This document shows, one piece after another, positions 1 through 6,064 of a stretch of DNA of 19,641 nt. The stretch's first letter is position 1. Each line of letters starts with the position of its first letter. The position numbers and the translations under genes were made by a program. The notes beneath the pieces are model-generated. The model was not told the origin of the DNA and searched no databases. It saw only the letters and a list, made by a program, of their open reading frames with translations. The DNA comes from M3007 sp044350415. Its GTDB lineage: Bacteria > Bacteroidota > Bacteroidia > Chitinophagales > Saprospiraceae. The stretch is from the NCBI GenBank assembly GCA_044350415.1, contig JBILHQ010000115.1, positions 1 to 19,641 on the forward strand, read 5' to 3'.

Positions 1-199
1 ACTCAATTGGGCAAACAACGACATTTTCATCCGGCAAGTTTACAATTAATTTGGAAATATATCGAATAATTCATTGATTACCTTATCTTTATGGCCCGGT
101 AGGACTGTAACGACGGACACTATTTAATAATAAGTAATTATCTCCAAGCTCATGTTAATTTAACTAACACCCCCTTGTGCGCTAATCTAAACCAACAAA
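1..199. other. Leading intergenic DNA, no supported gene
   Basis: Short open tails run in from the left edge in three plus-strand frames (stops at 46-48, 67-69 and 72-74). None has a recognisable motif, so I cannot say which, if any, is the end of an upstream gene. The rest is AT-rich spacer before the broken gene starting at 200. Confidence 0.4.
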
Positions 200-699
200 A
201 TGATCCGTTTTCTTTTCCTGGTGCTTTTCCACGGCCTTATTCACTCCATGGGCTTTATTAAGGCTTTTAACCTTGCTGCGGTAGACCAACTGACGCAAAA
301 TATTACGAAGACCACGGCGTGCTGTGGCTTGGAGCAATGATTTTTTTCGTTGCTGCTGCTGGATTGTTACTGTTTCGCCACGATTCGTGGTGGATATACG
401 CAGCTATTGCAGTCCTGCTTTCGCAATACCTTATTTTCACCAGTTGGCACGACGCCAGGTTTGGCACTATTGCCAATGGAATTATGGTAGTGGCGATCAT
501 TATTAGTTTTGGTACCTGGAGTTTCAGTAAACAATATAAAGGTGATGTGGCCACTGGTATGCATCAAACGGCTTTAATAGCCGAATCGGTATTGACTGAA
601 AAAGACCTGCAACATTTGCCGGAACCGGTGCGCCAATACCTCCGGCGACACTTATCGACCCAAGGATACAATGGCTGGAAGGCGACAGCAGTAAAGTAA
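200..699 (+). pseudogene. Frameshifted, truncated membrane protein (DUF6544-like)
   Basis: An ATG at 200 opens a frame (MIRFLFLVLFHGLIHSMGF...) that stops at 338-340. The same protein continues one frame over from about 316 (GVLWLGAMIFFVAAAG...) to a stop at 697-699. Inserting a single G in the ACGGCG run at 314-319 joins the halves into one product of about 165 residues with an N-terminal membrane helix and three more hydrophobic segments. The layout 'HGLIH.MGF.KAF ... QLT ... GLLWL ... LPEPV.QYLR' matches, from memory, a Bacteroidota family annotated DUF6544. Members are about 280 residues, with a soluble C-terminal domain after the PEPVQRYLR motif. Here homology appears to end just after LPEPVRQYLR, so the C-terminal domain is lost as well. 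Function is unknown. A sequencing error could explain the frameshift but not the truncation. Confidence 0.6.
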
Positions 700-763
700 A
701 AATATAAGTCCAGAATCAGTTCAATTAATGATTCCCATCATTTTATCGACCCGCAGATCCTTT

Positions 764-771
764 TAATTTTG
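764..771 (+). promoter_or_regulatory. Possible Bacteroidota -7 box (TAATTTTG)
   Basis: TAATTTTG fits the Bacteroidota -7 consensus TAnnTTTG, and a TTTA lies 18 bp upstream where TTTG is expected. If real, it would transcribe through the palindromic repeat at 792-948 into the small lipoprotein gene, leaving the repeat in the 5' leader. The region is AT-rich, so a chance match is possible. Confidence 0.3.
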
Positions 772-791
772 TACATCATTTTTAGATACAT

Positions 792-948
792 TAGTGCCGC
801 GTCCACCGAATAGCTTGTGAATTGATGGCCACATTTTCCGGTCATCTACGTTCTTCGTTACTTAAGATGTCCCGCATTGCGCCCCCTTCATGCCTTGATG
901 AACAAAAAATCTATCGCATCAATTCACAGGCTATTCGGCGGACGTGGC
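792..948 (+). repeat. Palindromic MITE-like element, copy 1
   Basis: The ends form an inverted repeat: 796-827 pairs with 917-948, with 3 mismatches in 32 positions. Positions 792-916 recur at the right edge of the window (19517-19641) as an ungapped 125-nt match with about 16 differences by eye. The sequence is therefore a dispersed element of about 157 bp. It holds no open frame of note. Foldback ends plus dispersed copies suggest a non-autonomous mobile element or a repeated structured RNA. No clear target duplication was seen. Confidence 0.7.
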
Positions 949-988
949 CTTGCAGCCTATTTTACAGGGTTCAAAAAATTATTGGATT

Positions 989-1213
989 ATGAAATCGAAA
1001 CTATTTTTTCCGCTAGTGCTTTTTTTAAGTGGTTTTTTCTTTTTCCAGTCTTGCCGCACCTCAAAGACAGTACTTTTTTCTGATAAAAGTTACAGATGTC
1101 CAATACACCACCAAATTATTGGTGAAAATGGCAACGGTTGTGGAAAGTGCGGCAAAGCGCTGGTACCGTCGAAAAGGAAAGTAAAAACGGATACCAACTC
1201 TTTCGGTAAATAG
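989..1213 (+). CDS. Small lipoprotein with heavy-metal-binding-like motif
   Basis: A 74-residue protein. Residues 1-21 form a hydrophobic signal peptide ending FFFFQS before Cys22, a plausible though non-classical lipobox, so the mature protein is probably a membrane-anchored lipoprotein. The rest contains YRCPIHHQII (C37, H40, H41) and CGKCGKALVP (C51, C54). Spacing and flanks resemble the short heavy-metal-binding domain found in metal-efflux proteins (YTCPMHP...CPKCGMDLVP pattern). It could bind a transition metal in the periplasm or on the outer membrane. I chose ATG 989 because the signal peptide begins there; an earlier in-frame start at 944 lies inside the palindromic repeat arm. It stands alone, converging with the pyruvate-kinase-like gene, whose stop is only 4 bp away. 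Confidence is good for lipoprotein status and moderate for metal binding. Confidence 0.7.
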   Translation: MKSKLFFPLVLFLSGFFFFQSCRTSKTVLFSDKSYRCPIHHQIIGENGNGCGKCGKALVPSKRKVKTDTNSFGK

Positions 1214-1216
1214 GTA

Positions 1217-2692
1217 TTACATAATGTCTATTCTTTCCAGGTACCGTTCTGCAATTTTCAATGGCCGGAACATGTACCGTTTTTTTACGTGATGCCCACC
1301 GGTGCGGAATAAAATGTCCTGAAGGGTAGCCAGGACGGTAAGTAAGTATTTTCCTTTATTGAGCATAACGCACTCAGCTTGCGCAGCCCGGGCAGCGTCG
1401 GTAAGTTCGGAGCGGGTGGCAATGCCACTTTTATTCATAGTTTCCAACACTTGCGTAGCCCAGATGACAGGAACGTGAGCTGCTTCGCAGAGCCAAAGGA
1501 TTTCTTCCTGTATTTCACTCATCCGTTCGAAACCGATTTCCACTGCAAGGTCGCCCCGTGCGATCATTACCCCAAAAACGGGTTCTGCCATTCCCTGCAG
1601 CAATAAGTCCGGAAGGTTTTGGACCGCTTCAAATGTCTCTATTTTAAGAATAATGGGTATTTTTTTACCACCATCCTGTCGCATTAATTGTTGCAATTCA
1701 GCTACATCTGATGCTGTACGCACGAAGGAAAACCCGAAAAGGTCGGCGTGTTCCTGCGTAAAAGGCAGTACTGATTTATCGAAATCAGTGAGACTCCGCA
1801 CGGAAAGTGTTGTATCGGGGAAATTAATGCCTTTTTCTGGCTTAATTTGAGATTTTACAGCCGAAATACGATTCATGCGCAGTGTAGCAATCAATTCTCC
1901 CGGCATTTCGACAATGGCTTCAAAAAGGCCGTCATCAAAAAGCACCCGATCGCCAGCCTGTAAGTCCTTCACCACACCAGGCAACGTGCATCCCACCACT
2001 TTATCTTTTTTATCAAAAACGGCATCCTGCTCCGCCAGGAAAAATAACTCATCTTCCAGCATTTTCAGGCGGCCCTTTTTGCTGCCTTTAGCGAGGAGCA
2101 CCGTGCGGATTTTCGGTCCGGCCAGATCGAGGTAAACTTTACAGGGTTGGCCGGTGCCGCGGGCGGCTTTATGGACGTTGGCGATCATTTTCTTCCAAAC
2201 GACAGGATTATCGTGGGCACAGTTGATTCTGGCGACATTCATGCCAGCCTTGATCAACGACTTCACATCCCCGTAATTATCGGCCAGGAAATCATCGAAA
2301 GTTACCATCAGGAATGGAATTTGCGCGTTTTCCTTTTGTCCAAATAAAGACGCTGCGCGCCCATGAAGGATTCTTGTTCCTTCTGAATAATTGATTTCAG
2401 AAATGTTTTTTCTGGTGAAACTTACATTAAGTCGTTGCAACACCGCCTGAACCTGCCGCATGATATGACTTTCAGAACTGGCTAAAGAAGAAAGGCCTTC
2501 ATTGTGCAATTCGTCCTGCAACGACCGTTGGTCTCCGCGCCTGAAAGCGAGGTAATGGATTAGGTTCGTGGCACTTTTCCTTTGCTTGGGGTGCACCCCG
2601 GCAATGGTTTTTTTAGCCTTGCGTTCTGCTGTTTTTAAATCGGCGAGAATATCCTCAAGGCGGGTACGAATATGGTGGAGTGCTGTATTCAT
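1217..2692 (-). CDS. Atypical pyruvate-kinase-like protein
   Basis: A 491-residue protein. Residues about 1-115 are a helical extension (motifs NLIHYLAFRR and GLSSLASSESHI) not found in standard pyruvate kinases. From about 118 the barrel follows: NVARINCAHDN (substrate loop), DLAGPKIRT, a B domain at about 178-260, KIETFEA with the catalytic Lys340 and metal-ligand Glu342, MIARGDLAVE with Asp371, and ATQVLETM. These are the phosphoenolpyruvate/Mg site elements of pyruvate kinase. The usual VMLSGETAKG is replaced by VMLNKGKY, and the C-terminal allosteric domain is absent. The protein fits a known subfamily of N-extended 'pyruvate kinase' proteins whose activity is, to my knowledge, not firmly established. 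I chose ATG 2692; a TTG three codons upstream is possible. Cytoplasmic. It is divergent from collar gene 1, sharing 194 bp of upstream DNA. Confidence 0.85.
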   Translation of the reverse strand: MNTALHHIRTRLEDILADLKTAERKAKKTIAGVHPKQRKSATNLIHYLAFRRGDQRSLQDELHNEGLSSLASSESHIMRQVQAVLQRLNVSFTRKNISEINYSEGTRILHGRAASLFGQKENAQIPFLMVTFDDFLADNYGDVKSLIKAGMNVARINCAHDNPVVWKKMIANVHKAARGTGQPCKVYLDLAGPKIRTVLLAKGSKKGRLKMLEDELFFLAEQDAVFDKKDKVVGCTLPGVVKDLQAGDRVLFDDGLFEAIVEMPGELIATLRMNRISAVKSQIKPEKGINFPDTTLSVRSLTDFDKSVLPFTQEHADLFGFSFVRTASDVAELQQLMRQDGGKKIPIILKIETFEAVQNLPDLLLQGMAEPVFGVMIARGDLAVEIGFERMSEIQEEILWLCEAAHVPVIWATQVLETMNKSGIATRSELTDAARAAQAECVMLNKGKYLLTVLATLQDILFRTGGHHVKKRYMFRPLKIAERYLERIDIM

Positions 2693-2774
2693 AGGGTACA
2701 AAATTCAGCCATATTCCCTTGGGAAATACGGCGTTATCTCATCCAGGGGGTTGATTTTTATCATCATGTCCTTC

Positions 2775-2816
2775 ATCCCCGTATTTTTACCTATATTTAA
2801 ATCCCCGTATTTCTAC
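2775..2816 (+). promoter_or_regulatory. Tandem direct repeat, likely operator
   Basis: The 16-mer ATCCCCGTATTTYTAC occurs at 2775-2790 and again at 2801-2816, one difference, offset 26 bp (about 2.5 helical turns). A shorter inverted match to the CCGTATTT core lies at 2724-2731. The pair ends 4 bp before a TTTG -33 box, the position expected for an activator dimer pair. The site lies between two divergent genes, so either may be controlled. The regulator is unknown. Confidence 0.55.
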
Positions 2817-2820
2817 GCTG

Positions 2821-2850
2821 TTTGATATGTATTTGGACAACAGATCTTTG
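2821..2850 (+). promoter_or_regulatory. Promoter of tail-collar gene 1
   Basis: TTTG at 2821-2824, an 18-bp spacer, then GATCTTTG at 2843-2850 (7 of 8 to TAnnTTTG). The stretch from the -7 box to the start codon resembles that of collar gene 3 (both read TTTG, a pyrimidine-rich run, ACA/ACAC, TTAAAT, CATTATGGATCC), so the leader was duplicated with the gene. Confidence 0.5.
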
Positions 2851-2886
2851 TGCATCTTTTTTTTACAATTAAATGCTTAGTACATT

Positions 2887-3417
2887 ATGGATCCATTTAT
2901 TGGTCAAATTATTCTTTTCGCTGGCGATTTTACTATCCGCGGTTATCAGCCTTGTAATGGGCAAATAATGTCTATTGCTCAAAATACCGCATTATTCTCT
3001 ATTCTGGGAACCACTTATGGCGGAAATGGCCAAACTACCTTTGGACTCCCGGATTTACGGGGCAGAAGTGCCATAGGAATGGGCCGGGGACCTGGCTTAT
3101 CTGATATCCAGCTTGGCGACTTGGCCGGCACACAAAGTGTTACCCTGACTATTGCTAATATGCCGGCACACAATCATCCGATTTTACCTCAGGTGGAAGT
3201 TTCTTCGGTGAATGCCGGCAGCGATGAGGCAGCTGGAGGTTTCCTGACGACTACTCCCAATAATTTTTATGCCACTTCCGGTGGTGGTGGCAACTTAGGT
3301 GGTGTGACTGGTACTTGCGGACCAACAGGCGGCAATCAGCCAGTTTCCATTGAGTCGCCTTACTTAGGATTAAATTACCAAATCGCTATTCAGGGCATAT
3401 TTCCTTCCAGAAACTAA
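2887..3417 (+). CDS. Phage tail-collar domain protein 1 (MdpB-like)
   Basis: A 176-residue protein with an N-terminal tail-collar domain (about 5-60): IGQIILFAGDF, the CNGQIMSI motif and the signature FGLPDLRGR (52-60). A glycine/serine-rich variable middle (about 84-150) and a conserved tail PYLGLNYQIAIQGIFPSRN follow. The size and plan match proteins annotated as microcystin-dependent protein or phage tail fibre in Bacteroidota, which occur outside prophages; their role is unclear. No signal peptide or other phage genes are visible. Residues 1-100 and 148-176 are closest to collar 3, while 103-139 (starting VEVSSVNAGSDEAAGG) match collar 2 almost exactly, so the gene looks mosaic. It has its own promoter and a large foldback just downstream. 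Confidence 0.85.
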   Translation: MDPFIGQIILFAGDFTIRGYQPCNGQIMSIAQNTALFSILGTTYGGNGQTTFGLPDLRGRSAIGMGRGPGLSDIQLGDLAGTQSVTLTIANMPAHNHPILPQVEVSSVNAGSDEAAGGFLTTTPNNFYATSGGGGNLGGVTGTCGPTGGNQPVSIESPYLGLNYQIAIQGIFPSRN

Positions 3418-3439
3418 AAGACATAATGTCTGATTCGAA

Positions 3440-3598
3440 ACTTGTTGCGGTGGGAGGCGATCCGGTCAGAAATTGCAATTTTTTAGCCTGCTTTTCGGCT
3501 ATTTTGGAGTCCGTAGCGATGCTACAAACTTCAAAATGAGCCTTAGTCAGGCTAAGAATTCCTAATTTCATGGCCCGGACGCTCCCACCGCAACAAGT
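3440..3598. repeat. 159-nt foldback element between collar genes
   Basis: The element folds on itself along its full length: two 78-nt arms (3440-3517 and 3521-3598) around a 3-nt loop GAT. The outer 17 bp (3440-3456 with 3582-3598) pair perfectly, with further matched blocks GAAATT, TTAGCCTG, GGCT, ATTTTG and the terminal GTAGC/GCTAC stem. It is either a palindromic repeat of the MITE/REP type or a long structured RNA in the transcript between collar 1 and collar 2. No convincing protein is encoded. Confidence 0.75.
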
Positions 3599-3622
3599 CT
3601 GTTTTCAAAACAGTATTTTTTT
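3599..3622 (+). terminator. Short hairpin with T-run
   Basis: CTGTTTTCAAAACAG (3599-3613) forms a 6-bp stem with a small loop and is followed by a run of eight T within the next 10 bases. It could end transcription of collar 1, but the stem is weak and AT-rich. Confidence 0.35.
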
Positions 3623-3641
3623 TAAATAAAATAATTGACTT

Positions 3642-4172
3642 ATGGATCCAATAATGGGCACAATTATGCTGTTTGCCGGCAATTTTCAGGTTCGCGGTTT
3701 TGTTTTTTGTAACGGGCAATTAATGTCCATCGAACAAAACAGCGCGCTATATTCAATACTTGGTACAACCTACGGCGGTGATGGCATACAAACATTCGGC
3801 ATCCCCGATCTCCGTGGCCGAACGCCGGTAGGTACGGGTACAGGCAATGGTTTGAGTAATGTACAACTGGGTCAGATGGGCGGTATACCAAATACCACAC
3901 TTACACTGGCTAACTTACCGGCACACAGTCATCCATTAACAGTACAGGTGGAAGTTTCTTCTGTGAACGCTGGCAGCGATGAAGCAGCTGGTGGCTTTTT
4001 GACCACTACAAGTAGTAATTTTTATGCCACATCTGGCGGCGGCGGCCACCTCGGTGGGCCCAACGGCGCTTCCGGCGTTGCAGGTGGCAATGTGCCGTTT
4101 AATACTGAATCCCCTTATTTGGGGCTGAATTATTTGATGGTAACTGAAGGGATTTATCCTTCGAGGAGTTAG
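3642..4172 (+). CDS. Phage tail-collar domain protein 2 (MdpB-like)
   Basis: A 176-residue paralogue of collar 1. The tail-collar domain reads IMGTIMLFAGNF, FCNGQLMSI and FGIPDLRGR (52-60). The middle holds PAHSHP, VEVSSVNAGSDEAAGG and SGGGGHLGG; the tail is PYLGLNYLMVTEGIYPSRS. The N-terminal part is clearly more diverged from collars 1 and 3 than those are from each other, while the middle nearly equals collar 1. Positions about 3876-4098 are also present as a separate fragment at 6739-6964. I see no clear promoter directly upstream, so it may be read from the collar 1 promoter through the foldback element. A good intrinsic terminator follows. Function as for collar 1: unknown, possibly a surface or particle-associated fibre tip. 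Confidence 0.85.
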   Translation: MDPIMGTIMLFAGNFQVRGFVFCNGQLMSIEQNSALYSILGTTYGGDGIQTFGIPDLRGRTPVGTGTGNGLSNVQLGQMGGIPNTTLTLANLPAHSHPLTVQVEVSSVNAGSDEAAGGFLTTTSSNFYATSGGGGHLGGPNGASGVAGGNVPFNTESPYLGLNYLMVTEGIYPSRS

Positions 4173-4204
4173 ACGTTTATCCGCAATTAATAATTTTAAT
4201 CCAT

Positions 4205-4248
4205 GATTTGTTGGTCTTCCTGTTCAGGAAAACTAACAAATCTTTTTT
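4205..4248 (+). terminator. Rho-independent terminator of collar 2
   Basis: GATTTGTT (4205-4212) pairs with AACAAATC (4235-4242); an inner stem TTCCTG/CAGGAA sits above an internal loop. A run of six T follows at 4243-4248. Confidence 0.75.
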
Positions 4249-4276
4249 GACTTTCTTAAAACAACAAATAATTTTA
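4246..4276 (+). promoter_or_regulatory. Possible promoter of the T9SS lamin-tail gene
   Basis: TTTG at 4246-4249, a 19-bp spacer and TAATTTTA at 4269-4276 (7 of 8 to TAnnTTTG), 22 bp before the start codon. It would overlap the T-tract of the preceding terminator. The region is AT-rich, so a chance match is possible. Confidence 0.4.
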
Positions 4277-4298
4277 ATTTATATAAAATTCTAAAAAT

Positions 4299-5408
4299 AT
4301 GAAAAATATAGCATTTTTCTCATTGTTTTTATTAATGATAAGCCTACATAAATCTTTTGGACAAAAGATTTATGAAATCTATCCAGCAGGCGGAGCTTCT
4401 GGAGCAACTTATAACATGGATGCTATTGTTCTTCAGGGACCTGCAAATCAATCTTTAAATGGTTGGAGTTTGCAATATGCCGGTCCAACCTCCAGTTTTT
4501 TAGGCAATAAATTTAATTTTGGTTCTACACATTCCTTCAATGCTCAGGGATATTTCTACTTTGAAACAGGCACTCTGGGGGCTGGAGTTCCACTGCCTTT
4601 TATCCCAAACGCTAACTTTGGGTTTTCATTGAGCAATAATGGTGGTAAGTTAGCATTGGTTAATAATCAGACGGCCTTATCAGGAACATGCCCTTTGCCG
4701 AATGCCAATATTATAGATTTTGTGGGATATTCAGGTACAAGCACCGCAAATTGTGCAGAAGGCACACCAGTTGCATGGAATGGGTCTGCAACCAATTCAA
4801 TGAAGCGATTTCAGGATACCAATAACAATTCTGTTGATTTTGTGATCAACTTAGAACCACTTCCTATAGAATTAACCGATTTCAAAGCGGCCCTTCAGAA
4901 AAACGATATTTTGCTGCAGTGGACAACAGTGTCAGAAAAAAATAACCATTACTTTTCGGTAGAGCGAAGTGGAAACGGACTGAATTTCAGTGAACTGGGG
5001 CAGGTAAACGGCTTTGGGAATAGTTCTGATCGCAATAACTATACATTTACCGATGAAAACCCGCTCTCTGGCATCAACTATTACCGCCTGAAGCAAGTCG
5101 ATACAGACGGTAATTTTGAATATTCCCCCATCCGGATGATTCGGTTCGGCAAACTGAATTCCATCGCATTATATCCAAATCCCACCTCAACAGGGGGGGC
5201 TAGTTTATCATATTTATCCACCGTTAACGAGGTTTTATCCATTGCCATTATTGACGGCCTTGGACGGGAAATATCAACCCAATCGGTCAGTGTAAACAAA
5301 GGCGAGAATCAGATACCGGTATCTTCAATAGACTTAACTTCAGGCGTTTATGGGGTAAAAGTAAAAAGTGAAGTTGGAACGCAAATAATACCGATGATTG
5401 TAAAATAA
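4299..5408 (+). CDS. Secreted lamin-tail-like protein with T9SS sorting domain
   Basis: A 369-residue protein. A signal peptide (1-21, ending KSFG) directs Sec export. Residues about 22-185 resemble a lamin-tail (LTD) type beta-sandwich seen in many Bacteroidota secreted proteins (IYEIYPAGG, AIVLQGP, LNGWSLQYAG, IIDFVGY). Residues about 188-276 are the common linker domain LPIELTDFKA...LQWTTVSE...YYRLKQVDTDG. Residues about 285-369 are a type IX secretion C-terminal domain with LYPNPTS and the final strand GVYGVKVKSEVG, which sends the protein to the cell surface or outside. No catalytic motif is seen; an adhesive or structural role is a guess. It lies between collar 2 and the mobile-element remnants, with its own likely promoter and a hairpin terminator. 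Confidence 0.85.
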   Translation: MKNIAFFSLFLLMISLHKSFGQKIYEIYPAGGASGATYNMDAIVLQGPANQSLNGWSLQYAGPTSSFLGNKFNFGSTHSFNAQGYFYFETGTLGAGVPLPFIPNANFGFSLSNNGGKLALVNNQTALSGTCPLPNANIIDFVGYSGTSTANCAEGTPVAWNGSATNSMKRFQDTNNNSVDFVINLEPLPIELTDFKAALQKNDILLQWTTVSEKNNHYFSVERSGNGLNFSELGQVNGFGNSSDRNNYTFTDENPLSGINYYRLKQVDTDGNFEYSPIRMIRFGKLNSIALYPNPTSTGGASLSYLSTVNEVLSIAIIDGLGREISTQSVSVNKGENQIPVSSIDLTSGVYGVKVKSEVGTQIIPMIVK

Positions 5409-5443
5409 TTGGGCTGTTTATGAGGGCCCCAAAAAACCGAAAA

Positions 5444-5486
5444 GATCCCGGATTTGCTCTAAAAGCATGTCTGGGATTTCTTTTCT
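5444..5486 (+). terminator. Hairpin terminator after the lamin-tail gene
   Basis: ATCCCGGATTTGCT (5445-5458) pairs with AGCATGTCTGGGAT (5464-5477), allowing G·U pairs and one mismatch, with a 5-nt loop and T-rich DNA after it. The right arm GCATGTCTGGGATTT recurs at 19340-19354 without its partner. Confidence 0.6.
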
Positions 5487-5497
5487 TGCATAGGTTC

Positions 5498-5725
5498 CTA
5501 GTTTTGGAATATTGATTTGGCAATTAGCCCAAATAATCCTGACAGGTCTTCATAAATTGTCCTTCGTACCCTTGGTTTACTAATTACGCTTTTTAGCATG
5601 CCTTTGCCCTTAATAATTCCCGCCCCACCATATACCGTGTCAGAGCCATTTGCGGCATGTACCAATACGCCCCAAATTAAGCCCAACGTATCCACCAAGG
5701 TCGTAATGATCCATTGGAAATATCG
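5498..5725 (-). pseudogene. IS5-type transposase remnant
   Basis: Read on the minus strand from about 5725, the frame gives TLVDTLGLIWGVLVHAANGSD, followed further on by PRVRRTIYEDLSG. The VDTLG(L/I)..VLVHAAN block is the second DDE-motif region of IS5/IS4-superfamily transposases (known pattern VDTLGLLLAVVVHAAN.QD). The normal DRDGA after it and everything upstream and downstream are lost, so it is a short dead fragment. It sits beside inverted-repeat ends that might belong to the same lost element. Confidence 0.65.
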
Positions 5726-5817
5726 TTTTCAAAATCCTCCGCTCAATTGCTCCTGTTTTAATTATTACCTTAATATTTGCAATCAGGGAACTCGTGTTCC
5801 TGTCGTAACGTGTATAT

Positions 5818-5853
5818 TTTAGCAACGTGTCATAAATTACTTTCCATAATATG
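5818..5853 (+). repeat. Left inverted repeat flanking collar 3
   Basis: Thirty-six bases beginning TTTAGCAACGTGTCAT match the reverse complement of 7140-7175 at 32 positions. The two copies face each other and bracket 1358 bp containing collar 3 and the collar fragment. The inner part also forms the left arm of the foldback at 5821-5940. Confidence 0.65.
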
Positions 5854-5940
5854 TCCTGAATGAATGGTCAGGGCACTAAAAATGTGTTTGAATTACTTAT
5901 TTTTGAACACATTGCAGAAAGTAATTTATGACACTTTGCT
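5821..5940. repeat. 120-nt foldback with two nested hairpins
   Basis: The outer arms 5821-5844 and 5917-5940 match inverted at 23 of 24 positions. Inside are two smaller hairpins: TGTCCTGA/TCAGGGCA near 5852-5875 and AATGTGTTT/GAACACATT at 5881-5913. The cloverleaf-like shape and sharp ends fit a MITE. No open frame is present. Confidence 0.65.
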
Positions 5941-6025
5941 TAAGGTGTGGTAATCCAACCATACACGCTTTTTTATTTTTAGCTTAATTATTCGCCAAAG
6001 GTGGATTCTTTTATGAACTATTTTT

Positions 6026-6033
6026 TATGTTTG
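6026..6033 (+). promoter_or_regulatory. -7 box of collar 3 (TATGTTTG)
   Basis: A perfect TAnnTTTG match 31 bp before the start codon, in a leader resembling that of collar 1. No clear -33 box is seen at the expected distance. Confidence 0.5.
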
Positions 6034-6064
6034 CATTTTTTACACTTAAATTAATAAATTCATT

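Larger units (their letters stand above)
5487..6064. other. Gene-free stretch with IS remnant, foldback and promoter
   Basis: No intact gene. It holds a decayed transposase piece (about 5500-5725, minus), a 120-nt foldback (5821-5940) whose outer end matches an inverted copy at 7140-7175, and the leader of collar 3. It reads as the scar of one or more insertion events. Confidence 0.6.

Noticed and set aside
1..75. Open reading tails entering from the left edge in three frames
   Set aside because: Each is under 25 codons with no motif, so none can be assigned as the end of a gene.
792..948. CRISPR repeat or retron RNA
   Set aside because: The two copies are 18.7 kb apart with no spacer array, and no reverse transcriptase or cas gene is near.
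877..1083. Plus-strand 68-residue frame overlapping the lipoprotein gene
   Set aside because: It begins inside the palindromic repeat and reads the lipoprotein gene in the wrong frame.
3386..3571. Minus-strand 61-residue frame between collar 1 and collar 2
   Set aside because: It lies almost wholly in the foldback element and has no start context or known motif.
2887..4172. Prophage
   Set aside because: Apart from collar domains there are no phage structural, replication, integrase or lysis genes.
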